From the NCBI GenBank assembly GCA_012032555.1, contig JAAUSR010000043.1:1-42520 (forward strand): a DNA stretch of 42,520 nt. The letters are read 5' to 3'. Numbering within the stretch: position 1 is the first letter of the stretch; every line of letters begins with the position of its first letter. The DNA comes from Thioploca sp. Its GTDB lineage: Bacteria; Pseudomonadota; Gammaproteobacteria; Beggiatoales; Beggiatoaceae. Shown here piece after piece: positions 8,329-16,332 of this stretch. Under the pieces are notes generated by a model. It was not told the DNA's origin, made no database searches, and was given only the letters and a program-made list of their open reading frames with translations. The position numbers and the translations under genes were made by a program.

Positions 8329-9585
8329 ATGAATTTAACAGCACTTAAAAAACAAACAGCCACTGATCTGATCCAAATTGCTCAAGATCTCAATTTAGAA
8401 GGAACTGCTCGTTCACGTAAACAAGACGTGATTTTTGCCCTACTGAAAGCGCATGCGAAAAAAGGGGAGGACATTTACGGTGATGGTGTTTTAGAAATTC
8501 TTCAGGATGGTTTTGGGTTCCTACGTTCTGCTGATAGTTCTTACCTCGCTGGTCCGGATGATATTTATGTTTCTCCTAGTCAAATTCGCCGATTTAATTT
8601 ACGAACCGGCGATACCGTTGCCGGAAAAATTCGGCCCCCTAAAGAAGGAGAACGTTATTTTGCTTTATTAAAAGTCAATGAAATTAATTTTGAGTTACCC
8701 GAACAAGCTAAAAATAAAGTTTTATTTGAAAATTTAACCCCACTATTTGCTAATGAACGCCTGAATTTAGAATTAGGAAATGGGAGCACGGAAGATTTAA
8801 CGCCTCGTATCATTGATTTAATTGCGCCAATTGGGAAAGGACAACGCAGCTTAATCGTCTCGCCACCTAAATCCGGTAAGACGATGATGTTACAAAATAT
8901 TGCCCACTCCATTGCCACCAATCATCCGGAATGTTATCTGATGGTTTTACTCATTGATGAGCGACCAGAAGAAGTTACTGAAATGATGAGATCGGTACGT
9001 GGTGAGGTGATTTCGAGTACTTTTGATGAACCAGCAACTCGCCATGTTCAAGTAGCTGAAATGGTGATTGAAAAAGCTAAGCGGTTGGTTGAACACAAAC
9101 TCGATGTAGTCGTTTTATTGGATTCGATTACCCGGTTAGCCCGAGCTTATAACACCGTCGTACCCTCGTCGGGTAAAGTATTGACTGGTGGTGTTGATGC
9201 CAATGCACTCCATCGACCTAAACGCTTTTTCGGAGCGGCACGTAATATTGAGGAGGGTGGTAGTTTAACGATTATAGCCACGGCTTTAATCGATACGGGT
9301 TCACGCATGGATGATGTGATTTACGAAGAATTTAAAGGTACGGGCAACAACGAAATTCATTTAGATCGTAAAATTGCTGAAAAGCGTATTTATCCGGCGA
9401 TTAATATCAATCGGTCGGGAACACGTCGGGAAGAATTACTGGCTTCCCAAGAAGAACTACAAAAAGTTTGGATTTTGCGAAAATTATTACACCCAATGGA
9501 AGAAATTGCCGCTATGGAATTTTTATTGGATCGCCTCAAAGTAACCAAAACTAATAGTGAATTTTTTGAATCAATGAAACGGTAA
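8329..9585 (+). CDS. rho: Transcription termination factor Rho
   Basis: Rho is the hexameric RNA helicase that ends transcription at unstructured C-rich RNA. I chose the ATG at 8329 over the one at 8323 because the protein then starts MNLTALKK, like E. coli MNLTELKN, and has 418 residues (E. coli 419). The N-terminal helical domain is followed by the cold-shock RNA-binding fold ([17 protein letters not shown]). The ATPase core has the P-loop PPKSGKT (about residue 180), Walker [16 protein letters not shown], the Q-loop region, and the R-loop FKGTGN. It is complete and unremarkable. Confidence 0.97.
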   Translation: MNLTALKKQTATDLIQIAQDLNLEGTARSRKQDVIFALLKAHAKKGEDIYGDGVLEILQDGFGFLRSADSSYLAGPDDIYVSPSQIRRFNLRTGDTVAGKIRPPKEGERYFALLKVNEINFELPEQAKNKVLFENLTPLFANERLNLELGNGSTEDLTPRIIDLIAPIGKGQRSLIVSPPKSGKTMMLQNIAHSIATNHPECYLMVLLIDERPEEVTEMMRSVRGEVISSTFDEPATRHVQVAEMVIEKAKRLVEHKLDVVVLLDSITRLARAYNTVVPSSGKVLTGGVDANALHRPKRFFGAARNIEEGGSLTIIATALIDTGSRMDDVIYEEFKGTGNNEIHLDRKIAEKRIYPAININRSGTRREELLASQEELQKVWILRKLLHPMEEIAAMEFLLDRLKVTKTNSEFFESMKR

Positions 9586-9663
9586 ACTCGGTTGTCAGTT
9601 ATTAGTTATCCGTTATCAGTTATCAATTACTTACACTCAGCGGTTGAAAACTGAAATCAGTTC
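9586..9663. repeat. Short heptamer repeats (TTATCAG type)
   Basis: Several imperfect head-to-tail copies of a gttatcA-type heptamer fill the gap between rho and the next gene. The same heptamer in reverse orientation lies just before sucC (34125-34143). Such simple repeats are common in filamentous sulfur bacteria and cyanobacteria; here I see no function. Confidence 0.5.
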
Positions 9664-10566
9664 ATGGCTATTAAACCTGATATTGCTGTTATCATTGTTA
9701 ATTTTAATGGTGGTGAATTACTGACACAATGTGTATGCGCTGTTTTAGCTTCAACCGTTTCGGTTGTCGTCTATATTGTTGATAATGCTTCCCAAGATAA
9801 TAGTTTACCGCTTCTACAACAAACCGTTGCCGATGATGAACGTGTACAAGTGATTAGAAATACCCATAACCTGGGATTTGCACGAGCTGCTAATCTCGCT
9901 TTACCTTATACGACTGGAGACTATTTACTGTTTCTTAACCCAGATTGTCTTATCTATCCGGATACGCTAGCACGTTTTATTAAAATGATGAATAATTATC
10001 CTCAAGCTGGTATGGCGGGTTGTTTAGTTCGTAATCTAGATGGTTCGGAACAGGCGGGGTGTCGGCGTAGTGTTCCAACCCCTTGGCGATCCGTGGTACG
10101 GATACTCCATTTAGATAAATTATTTCCTTTCTGTTACCGTTTTAATAGCTTTGTACTAACCAACCAACCATTACCCAATGAGCCAATAATTATTGAAGGA
10201 ATTTCAGGAGCCTGTATGTTTGTTCGGCGCCAAGCTTTAATAGCGGTTGGACCAATGGATGAAAACTATTTTTTACATTGCGAAGATCTAGACTGGTTTA
10301 TGCGGTTTAGGGCAAACCACTGGGATATTTTATTTATTCCCGAGATTGAAGTCGTCCACGTTAAAGGTTTTTGTAGTCACCAACAGCCAATTCGGGTGTT
10401 ATGGTATAAACATAGTGGTATGATTCGATTTTATCGAAAATTTTTTCGGCACCAGTACCCACTCTGGTTGTGGTGGTGCGTTATACTAACCGTATGGATA
10501 CGTTTTACTTTGCTAGCAATCGTCACGTGGATAAGCCATAAAAAATTAATTAAGAGCCAGTCATGA
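9664..10566 (+). CDS. Family 2 glycosyltransferase, rhamnosyltransferase-like
   Basis: A GT-A fold glycosyltransferase that probably adds a sugar to a cell-surface polysaccharide or lipid-linked glycan. Seen in the sequence: the nucleotide-binding strand VIIVNFNGGELL, the IVDNASQDNS loop, NLGFARAAN, the metal-binding FLNPDC motif (residues 91-95), and an acceptor-side motif with HCEDLDWFMRF. These are the marks of the WbbL-like group. The C-terminus carries a hydrophobic membrane segment (about residues 265-292) and a basic tail, so it is membrane-anchored. It overlaps the next gene by four bases (ATGA). The sugar donor and acceptor cannot be told from the sequence. Confidence 0.88.
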   Translation: MAIKPDIAVIIVNFNGGELLTQCVCAVLASTVSVVVYIVDNASQDNSLPLLQQTVADDERVQVIRNTHNLGFARAANLALPYTTGDYLLFLNPDCLIYPDTLARFIKMMNNYPQAGMAGCLVRNLDGSEQAGCRRSVPTPWRSVVRILHLDKLFPFCYRFNSFVLTNQPLPNEPIIIEGISGACMFVRRQALIAVGPMDENYFLHCEDLDWFMRFRANHWDILFIPEIEVVHVKGFCSHQQPIRVLWYKHSGMIRFYRKFFRHQYPLWLWWCVILTVWIRFTLLAIVTWISHKKLIKSQS

Positions 10567-11234
10567 AATTATATTTTAGTGCGCATCCTGGAAGTTGGGA
10601 ACGGCAATTACAAAGACAATATGATAATTCTCTCTTTTCTCATCTCCCCCCCATAACACAATCACGGATTGATGATGCCAAACGTAAGGATGAAGCAGAA
10701 CGGTATACATTTATGCAAGCTTTTCAAAATTTGCTACAACAAGTCGCCGACTTGGACGCTCAAGTTAAAGTAGAAGTCGTATTAAAGTTAAAAGACCAAA
10801 TTGAAGCTTTATATGAACAATGTGCTGCACTTGGCGGTCATTTTAATACAGAAAAACAGGGGTTACGTACACTTTACGAATTGATCATCCAATCTATTTT
10901 GGAAAACGTAACACTCGATCCGAATGCTCAAAACCAATTGAAACAGGAAGTGGCCGAACAAGAAAAACATGTTGCTTTATTGGAATATCCGTTGGTTGCT
11001 CATTTACTTCACCCTAAATCGCCAATACCGCAAGATGAAATTGTGCCAACTTTACTCACCGAAGATGAAGCATCGCTTCGTGCCGCTATGAGCTTATTTG
11101 CTATTCCTCAAAGGCAAATTTTATATCAAGAAGCTAAACAATTATTGACACGCTTGAAAGGTGAAGGTTATTTATTGCCTGTCGGTTGGAAACGTTTGGA
11201 AGTGATTGAGAAATTGTTGAACGAAAAAATTTAA
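10563..11234 (+). CDS. Hypothetical protein, 223 residues, translationally coupled
   Basis: I do not recognise this family. The ATG overlaps the stop of the glycosyltransferase gene (ATGA), and glucokinase follows after 31 bases, so it is probably part of a small operon. The protein looks soluble and largely helical. It has charged heptad-like stretches (QALL-type and QVKVEVVLKLKDQIEAL), no signal peptide and no membrane segment. The first residues (MKLYFSAHPGSWERQLQRQY) contain two aromatic positions that could form a domain entry. Its function is unknown. A role together with the glycosyltransferase is only an inference from coupling. Confidence 0.75.
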   Translation: MKLYFSAHPGSWERQLQRQYDNSLFSHLPPITQSRIDDAKRKDEAERYTFMQAFQNLLQQVADLDAQVKVEVVLKLKDQIEALYEQCAALGGHFNTEKQGLRTLYELIIQSILENVTLDPNAQNQLKQEVAEQEKHVALLEYPLVAHLLHPKSPIPQDEIVPTLLTEDEASLRAAMSLFAIPQRQILYQEAKQLLTRLKGEGYLLPVGWKRLEVIEKLLNEKI

Positions 11235-11265
11235 TTCGTTAATTCCGATAAATTGTATGGAGTAA

Positions 11266-12297
11266 TTGATGATCTTAGTTGGTGATATCGGCGGCACTAA
11301 AACTCATCTTGCCTTATTTAGCTCCAGTAAAACTCAATGGCTAGTTCAATTTGAAGCAATTTATCCCAGTAAAAACTATGCTAGCTTGGCAGAAGTTATA
11401 CAACATTTTTTAGGGCAAGCAAAACCACAACACGCTATTCAAGCCGCTGGTTTTGGGGTAGCCGGTCCAGTCATTCAAGCCCAGTGCCAAATAACTAACT
11501 TACCTTGGATTATTACTGTTGCCCAGTTACAACAGCAATTATCAACGACAAAAATATTTTTAATGAATGATTTGGAATCCATTGGATTGGGTATTCCCTA
11601 CTTACCACCAGACAAATTAATCGCACTGAACCCAACCGCGACGATTCAACCCGGTAATAAAGCACTGATTGCAGCTGGAACCGGTTTAGGGGAAGGTTTG
11701 CTTTATTGGGATGGTAACCAATTCCATGCCGTTGCTTCTGAGGGAGGACAGGTTAATTTTGCACCGCGTGATCAACGGGAAATGGAGCTATTGCATTATT
11801 GGCAACAACAACTGACTCATGTTAGTTATGAACACGTTTTATCTGGACCGGGCTTATTCAATATTTATCAATTTCTTAAACACAGTGGTTATGGAGAAGA
11901 ACCCGCTTGGTTAACCCAACAATTAAATCAACTTGATCCAAGTGCTGTTATTGCCGAAATGGGCTTAAGTCATCACAATCAGTTATGTGTGCAAGCCCTA
12001 GATATGTTGGTATCTATTTATGGCGCCGCCGCTGGTAATTTAGCACTGAAGTTTATGGCATTAGGGGGTGTTTATTTGGGCGGCGGTATTGCGCCTAAGA
12101 TTATTACTCAATTACAGGAAGGAACTTTTATGCGGGCTTTTACTAATAAAGGTCGATTTGCTCAGTTACTGAACACCATACCGGTCTATGTTATCTTAGA
12201 TCCCAAAGCCGGTTTATGGGGAATCGCTAGGTATACGATCCACCAAGCTTATTCTTCAGATGTTGTTTCGCTAGTTATCAACAACTGTCACACCTGA
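11266..12297 (+). CDS. glk: Glucokinase
   Basis: Phosphorylates glucose with ATP to glucose 6-phosphate in the cytoplasm. It belongs to the bacterial glucokinase family rather than the ROK repressor family. Motifs seen: the phosphate-binding GDIGGTKTHLALF near the start, FGVAGPV, FLMNDLESIGLG with the likely catalytic Asp, AAGTGLGEGLLYW, and SEGGQVNFAPRDQRE. The length of 343 is slightly above the E. coli enzyme (321). Either of the first two ATG codons could be used. It may supply glucose 6-phosphate to the nearby glycan genes or work with stored polysaccharide; both are inferences. Confidence 0.93.
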   Translation: MMILVGDIGGTKTHLALFSSSKTQWLVQFEAIYPSKNYASLAEVIQHFLGQAKPQHAIQAAGFGVAGPVIQAQCQITNLPWIITVAQLQQQLSTTKIFLMNDLESIGLGIPYLPPDKLIALNPTATIQPGNKALIAAGTGLGEGLLYWDGNQFHAVASEGGQVNFAPRDQREMELLHYWQQQLTHVSYEHVLSGPGLFNIYQFLKHSGYGEEPAWLTQQLNQLDPSAVIAEMGLSHHNQLCVQALDMLVSIYGAAAGNLALKFMALGGVYLGGGIAPKIITQLQEGTFMRAFTNKGRFAQLLNTIPVYVILDPKAGLWGIARYTIHQAYSSDVVSLVINNCHT

Positions 12298-12460
12298 TAA
12301 CGACCTAAGCCAAATCAATTTGATATTTTAAGCATTTCCCGGTTGCTATACGCTGGGTTACCCGAGAATCACTACTGGATTAGCCATACCCACCGTCACG
12401 ATATTTATAGAAAATTTTATTAATTTTTATTGAGTTACTAAGAATTGATCCAATCAAGCC

Positions 12461-15400
12461 ATGAAAAAAATATTGCATCACTTGATTCACTTCTTTACTC
12501 GGAAACTGACTCCCCAACCGATTGTTATTCCTCCCATTTCCAGTTTTACTCATCTAATTGAAGATAGATTGCCGAGTAGTGCTCTATTAGGTCAAAATCA
12601 GCAACCCATTACCGATAAAACACCTTATGGCAACATACCCGTTACCTTAACATCAGGAACTGTTCTTCGATTTCACTTAATTCCTCAAGAGGAAGTGATA
12701 ATTGGTATCCGACTCCGATTTGGAACTTACTGCCGAGTGAATCATTGTCAAGTAACTATTCGTTTGAATGATTATACTCACGGTGTGAATGCCTGGGAAT
12801 TAGTTGATAATCAATTTGTCGATATTGCCTTACCCCATGCCCAAAAATGTTTGTCCGGACAACCGCTTGGTATTGAACTTTATTCAGAAGATGCTACTGA
12901 AGATAATGTAGTGGCGGTTTGGTGTACAAAAACCTCTCCACCTTTTGTTAAGAGTTTAACTTTACAACCTTTTAGTTTACCTACTGTTTCATCACCACAG
13001 GTTAGTATTGTCATCCCGGTATTTAATAAAGCTTTATATACCTATAATTGCTTATTAACCATCCAAGCTTGTGATCCAGAAATTAATAAGGAAGTTATTG
13101 TGATTGATAATGCTTCCACCGATGAAACTACCGATTTACTACAACAACTACAAGCGGGATTTAAAGTCATTCATAACTCAACTAATCAAGGTTTTGTGCA
13201 AGCTTGTCGACAAGGTGCACAAATCGCTACTGGCGAATGGATTGTATTCTTGAATAATGATACCCAAGTCACGTCAGGATGGTTAGAGAATATGATTAAA
13301 GTGATGAATACGGATCCGCAAGTTGGAATGACTGGTTCTAAGTTAATTTATCCTAATAGTTGGTTACAGGAAGCCGGTGGCATTATTTTTAACGACGCCA
13401 GTGGTTGGAATTACGGGCGTTTCCAAGATCCAACTGATCCACGCTTTAACTACAGTCGAGCAGTTGATTATTGTTCTGGTGCGAGTTTAATGATCCGGAA
13501 AAGTTTGTGGGAACAAATCGGCGGTTTTGATATCCGTTATGCACCGGCTTATTACGAAGATACCGATCTGAGTTTTGCAGTACGTCAATTAGGCTATAAA
13601 GTATGGTATTGTCATGATTCCGAGGTGGTTCACTACGAAGGTATCACTTCCGGTACCAATATCAACCAAGGTTATAAAGCTTATCAATCAATTAATCAGA
13701 AGAAATTTCAAGCCAAATGGTGGTCCGTTTTGGCAACGCATTTCCCGCCACCGCCGCAAACTTCACCTGAATTAGCGGCGTTACGTTTGGTTACCGATAA
13801 ACCGCTCACTTTTCGTATCCCTGACCATAAAATTTTAGCCACTCACCTCCTCGGTCAAGGTTGGGCGGCTAATTTTTGGAGCTACTTAAATCTGTACCAA
13901 CTAGATGAAGAACTTAAATTAATTCAATCAATTGGTTTTAATACGGTCATTATTTTAGTTCCGTGGGTGGGTTTTCAAACTCAGATTAATCCCATTACTT
14001 ACTATGAAGACTATTTTATTTTATTTAAGCAATTGCTCGATAAAGTGCAATTACATGATTTAAAAGTAATTCTACGGTTAGGTTATACCCATGACAATGG
14101 TCCACCTAGTGAACCAGAAGGTTTTTTACGACAAATTGTGATTGGTGCGGATTCAATGATGTTAGCCGCTTGGTGTGATTATTTGGAGCGGTTATGGCGC
14201 ATTGCACAAGCCTATCCTAATTTATTGGGTGGATTTATTTCTTGGGAAGATTTCTTTTTAATGGATTTAACACATATTCCATTAGACAACCGTTTACTTT
14301 TCGCTGAGCGAACCGGGTATCAAAATTACTTAAAACAACATTATACGTTAGAAACACTAGCCATTCATTACCAACAAGCTTTTGCAACTTACACTGAAAT
14401 ACCCATTCCAGCCTTTAAATCGAATGGCATTCAACTATTTAGTGAATTTTGGGATGATTTACTCATTAACAAAATTTTTAAAATTTCTAAACAATACTTT
14501 CCACTCCTAACTATGGAAGTGAGAATTGATTGTGATCCCCAAGCAGAATCTTACATCTGTCACCAAACGACATTTGATATCAGTGTCGATACCTATCTCA
14601 CGATGATTTACTACACTCCGGCTTGGGGAGCATCCAATGATGGTCAATTAGAATCAGCTGACACCCTATTAAAACGGCTACCTCTTTTATTTGAGACAGT
14701 TCGCAACCAAACCAATAATAATGTCATTTTTATTGACCAATTTAATTTCATTGATAATACTCCCGGATTTGAACGGAACACCGGTATTTTACCTCAGCAA
14801 GTTGCACAATTTTTAGTTGAAGTAGCCCCTATTTTACAACAACATACTATTGGCTATGGTTTATGGGCTTGGCGTGACGTGCGTGCCAATGCTTTGAAAA
14901 ATGGGTTATTTGAGAGAAATTACCCCAGTTGGAATCTGAATCAGGGTGAAATTGTTTTTGATGCCGTAGAGCAAAAGAAAGTCGTGTTATTAAAATCCGG
15001 GGGAAGCTTGCAGCAATTGCTAACGACTTGTTTTGGGGTACCTTTAGTAAAAGATAAGCCGTTTCAACTCGATTTTAAAATTAAACCAACCGTCGCTTTT
15101 ACGAGACAAGAACCCAGTTTACTGACTATTTACATCATTTATGATCACCAAGTGTGCTATGAAAACCAAGTCAGTTGGCGTAGCAAAAATTGGCAAACCA
15201 TTCATTTAGAAGGACTTCCTTTTGGTATTGGCTATGAATTAAAGCTAGAAAATCAAGGTACACCCTTGCTACTAGCCGATTTTTACTTATATCAACACTA
15301 TCAAGAAAATGGGATTATTGACGCGAATGGGCAAGAAAAAATATTCTATCAACAATTCATTTCACTTAATCAGCAATTAAGTGTTTCCCAACCACCCTTA

Positions 15401-15814
15401 CCTAAAACCTTTTTCTACTCGGCTGATCTCACTCCCTTAAATTTTAATGGTATTTTTCCCGACAGATGGATGGGTAAAATCCTGACCGGGGTTATCGCTA
15501 AACCTAAAGAACTCGACTATTTTACTTTCATTGTCAGAGCCTATATACCGGAAAATTGGCCGGACTATCACAATTACTTAACGGTTACCTTAAGTAACCA
15601 TGTTTATTGTGTTCATTACCCAATTGGTACGGGTTATAATGAAATTTTCATTGATTCATTAACTAATGCTGAATTTGATCCCATTCTGTTTTTACAATTA
15701 GAGGCAGAAACGGTGTTTTCTCCTAACCATTATGATGCCCATTCTGAAGATAATCGAGAAATCAGTTTATTATTAATTGAATTTGGCTTTGTGGCGCATG
15801 AAGACAATAAGTAA
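12461..15814 (+). CDS. Multidomain glycosyltransferase fused to a TIM-barrel-like domain
   Basis: The 1117-residue protein can be divided by sequence into four parts. Residues 1-170: a beta-rich domain. Residues 180-395: a clear family 2 glycosyltransferase (VSIVIPVFNK, VIDNASTDET, FLNNDTQV metal site, YYEDTDLSFAVRQLGYKVWY). Residues about 455-815: a predicted (beta/alpha)8 barrel with strand motifs such as GFNTVIILVPW, LKVILRLGYTHD, GFISWEDFFLMD, NVIFIDQFNF and GYGLWAWRD, resembling glycoside-hydrolase barrels. Residues 830-1117: two beta-sandwich-like regions. E596 in ISWED is a candidate acid/base; I cannot confirm a nucleophile. There is no signal peptide or obvious membrane span. A combined synthesis and trimming or carbohydrate-binding role is an inference. 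The glycosyltransferase call is firm; the barrel call is moderate. Confidence 0.82.
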   Translation: MKKILHHLIHFFTRKLTPQPIVIPPISSFTHLIEDRLPSSALLGQNQQPITDKTPYGNIPVTLTSGTVLRFHLIPQEEVIIGIRLRFGTYCRVNHCQVTIRLNDYTHGVNAWELVDNQFVDIALPHAQKCLSGQPLGIELYSEDATEDNVVAVWCTKTSPPFVKSLTLQPFSLPTVSSPQVSIVIPVFNKALYTYNCLLTIQACDPEINKEVIVIDNASTDETTDLLQQLQAGFKVIHNSTNQGFVQACRQGAQIATGEWIVFLNNDTQVTSGWLENMIKVMNTDPQVGMTGSKLIYPNSWLQEAGGIIFNDASGWNYGRFQDPTDPRFNYSRAVDYCSGASLMIRKSLWEQIGGFDIRYAPAYYEDTDLSFAVRQLGYKVWYCHDSEVVHYEGITSGTNINQGYKAYQSINQKKFQAKWWSVLATHFPPPPQTSPELAALRLVTDKPLTFRIPDHKILATHLLGQGWAANFWSYLNLYQLDEELKLIQSIGFNTVIILVPWVGFQTQINPITYYEDYFILFKQLLDKVQLHDLKVILRLGYTHDNGPPSEPEGFLRQIVIGADSMMLAAWCDYLERLWRIAQAYPNLLGGFISWEDFFLMDLTHIPLDNRLLFAERTGYQNYLKQHYTLETLAIHYQQAFATYTEIPIPAFKSNGIQLFSEFWDDLLINKIFKISKQYFPLLTMEVRIDCDPQAESYICHQTTFDISVDTYLTMIYYTPAWGASNDGQLESADTLLKRLPLLFETVRNQTNNNVIFIDQFNFIDNTPGFERNTGILPQQVAQFLVEVAPILQQHTIGYGLWAWRDVRANALKNGLFERNYPSWNLNQGEIVFDAVEQKKVVLLKSGGSLQQLLTTCFGVPLVKDKPFQLDFKIKPTVAFTRQEPSLLTIYIIYDHQVCYENQVSWRSKNWQTIHLEGLPFGIGYELKLENQGTPLLLADFYLYQHYQENGIIDANGQEKIFYQQFISLNQQLSVSQPPLPKTFFYSADLTPLNFNGIFPDRWMGKILTGVIAKPKELDYFTFIVRAYIPENWPDYHNYLTVTLSNHVYCVHYPIGTGYNEIFIDSLTNAEFDPILFLQLEAETVFSPNHYDAHSEDNREISLLLIEFGFVAHEDNK

Positions 15815-16332
15815 AATTAAGTAATAATTTCACAAAAAAACCTAATCGGTTCAAAAAATTTATTAGGCTTATCTCACTATCTATCTGGTACTACCGGCAA
15901 ACGAAAACGTGTCAGGTGGGACAATAATTTCTTATTCTCTTTATGGTAACCGCTCTACGCTAAATAAGGTTGCCCGGTGTTAGAGGCTACTATCGCTAGT
16001 AATTTGGCTTAATATAAAACGATTGAATTAGAAAAAATGTCCGAACGATTAATCACTTTAAATACCAATTAAGTGTTTGTATCTTTAACTTATTGAAAAA
16101 TCGGTTAGTTGGGTTTCGCGCAGGAAACCCAACTTACATAATTCACTGATTTTTTTGCTAATATTTTAGTTCTTAATTCGCATTTAAGTTGAAAAATATT
16201 TTTAGGTTTCTATTTGAAAAAAGCATTTTTGGCTACTACTATAAAAAAGGAAGAATGTTAAGACAGCCTAAAATACTAATTTTAAGTATTTTGACTAGGA
16301 TTCTGTTTTTTTAAATATCAATAGGATTCATA
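15815..16332. other. Intergenic region with a possible terminator and a REP hairpin
   Basis: About 500 bases without a gene. A weak hairpin, cctaat/attagg at 15841-15868, sits just after the stop of the glycosyltransferase and may serve as a terminator. A strong hairpin lies at 16108-16133. The remainder is AT-rich and should hold the promoter of the secreted protein downstream. Confidence 0.45.
16108..16133. repeat. REP-like hairpin, GTTGGGTTTC family
   Basis: GTTGGGTTTC-gcgcag-GAAACCCAAC is a perfect 10-pair stem with a six-base loop. It belongs to the same broad class of gene-flanking palindromes as 25172-25195 and 40636-40667. Confidence 0.8.
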
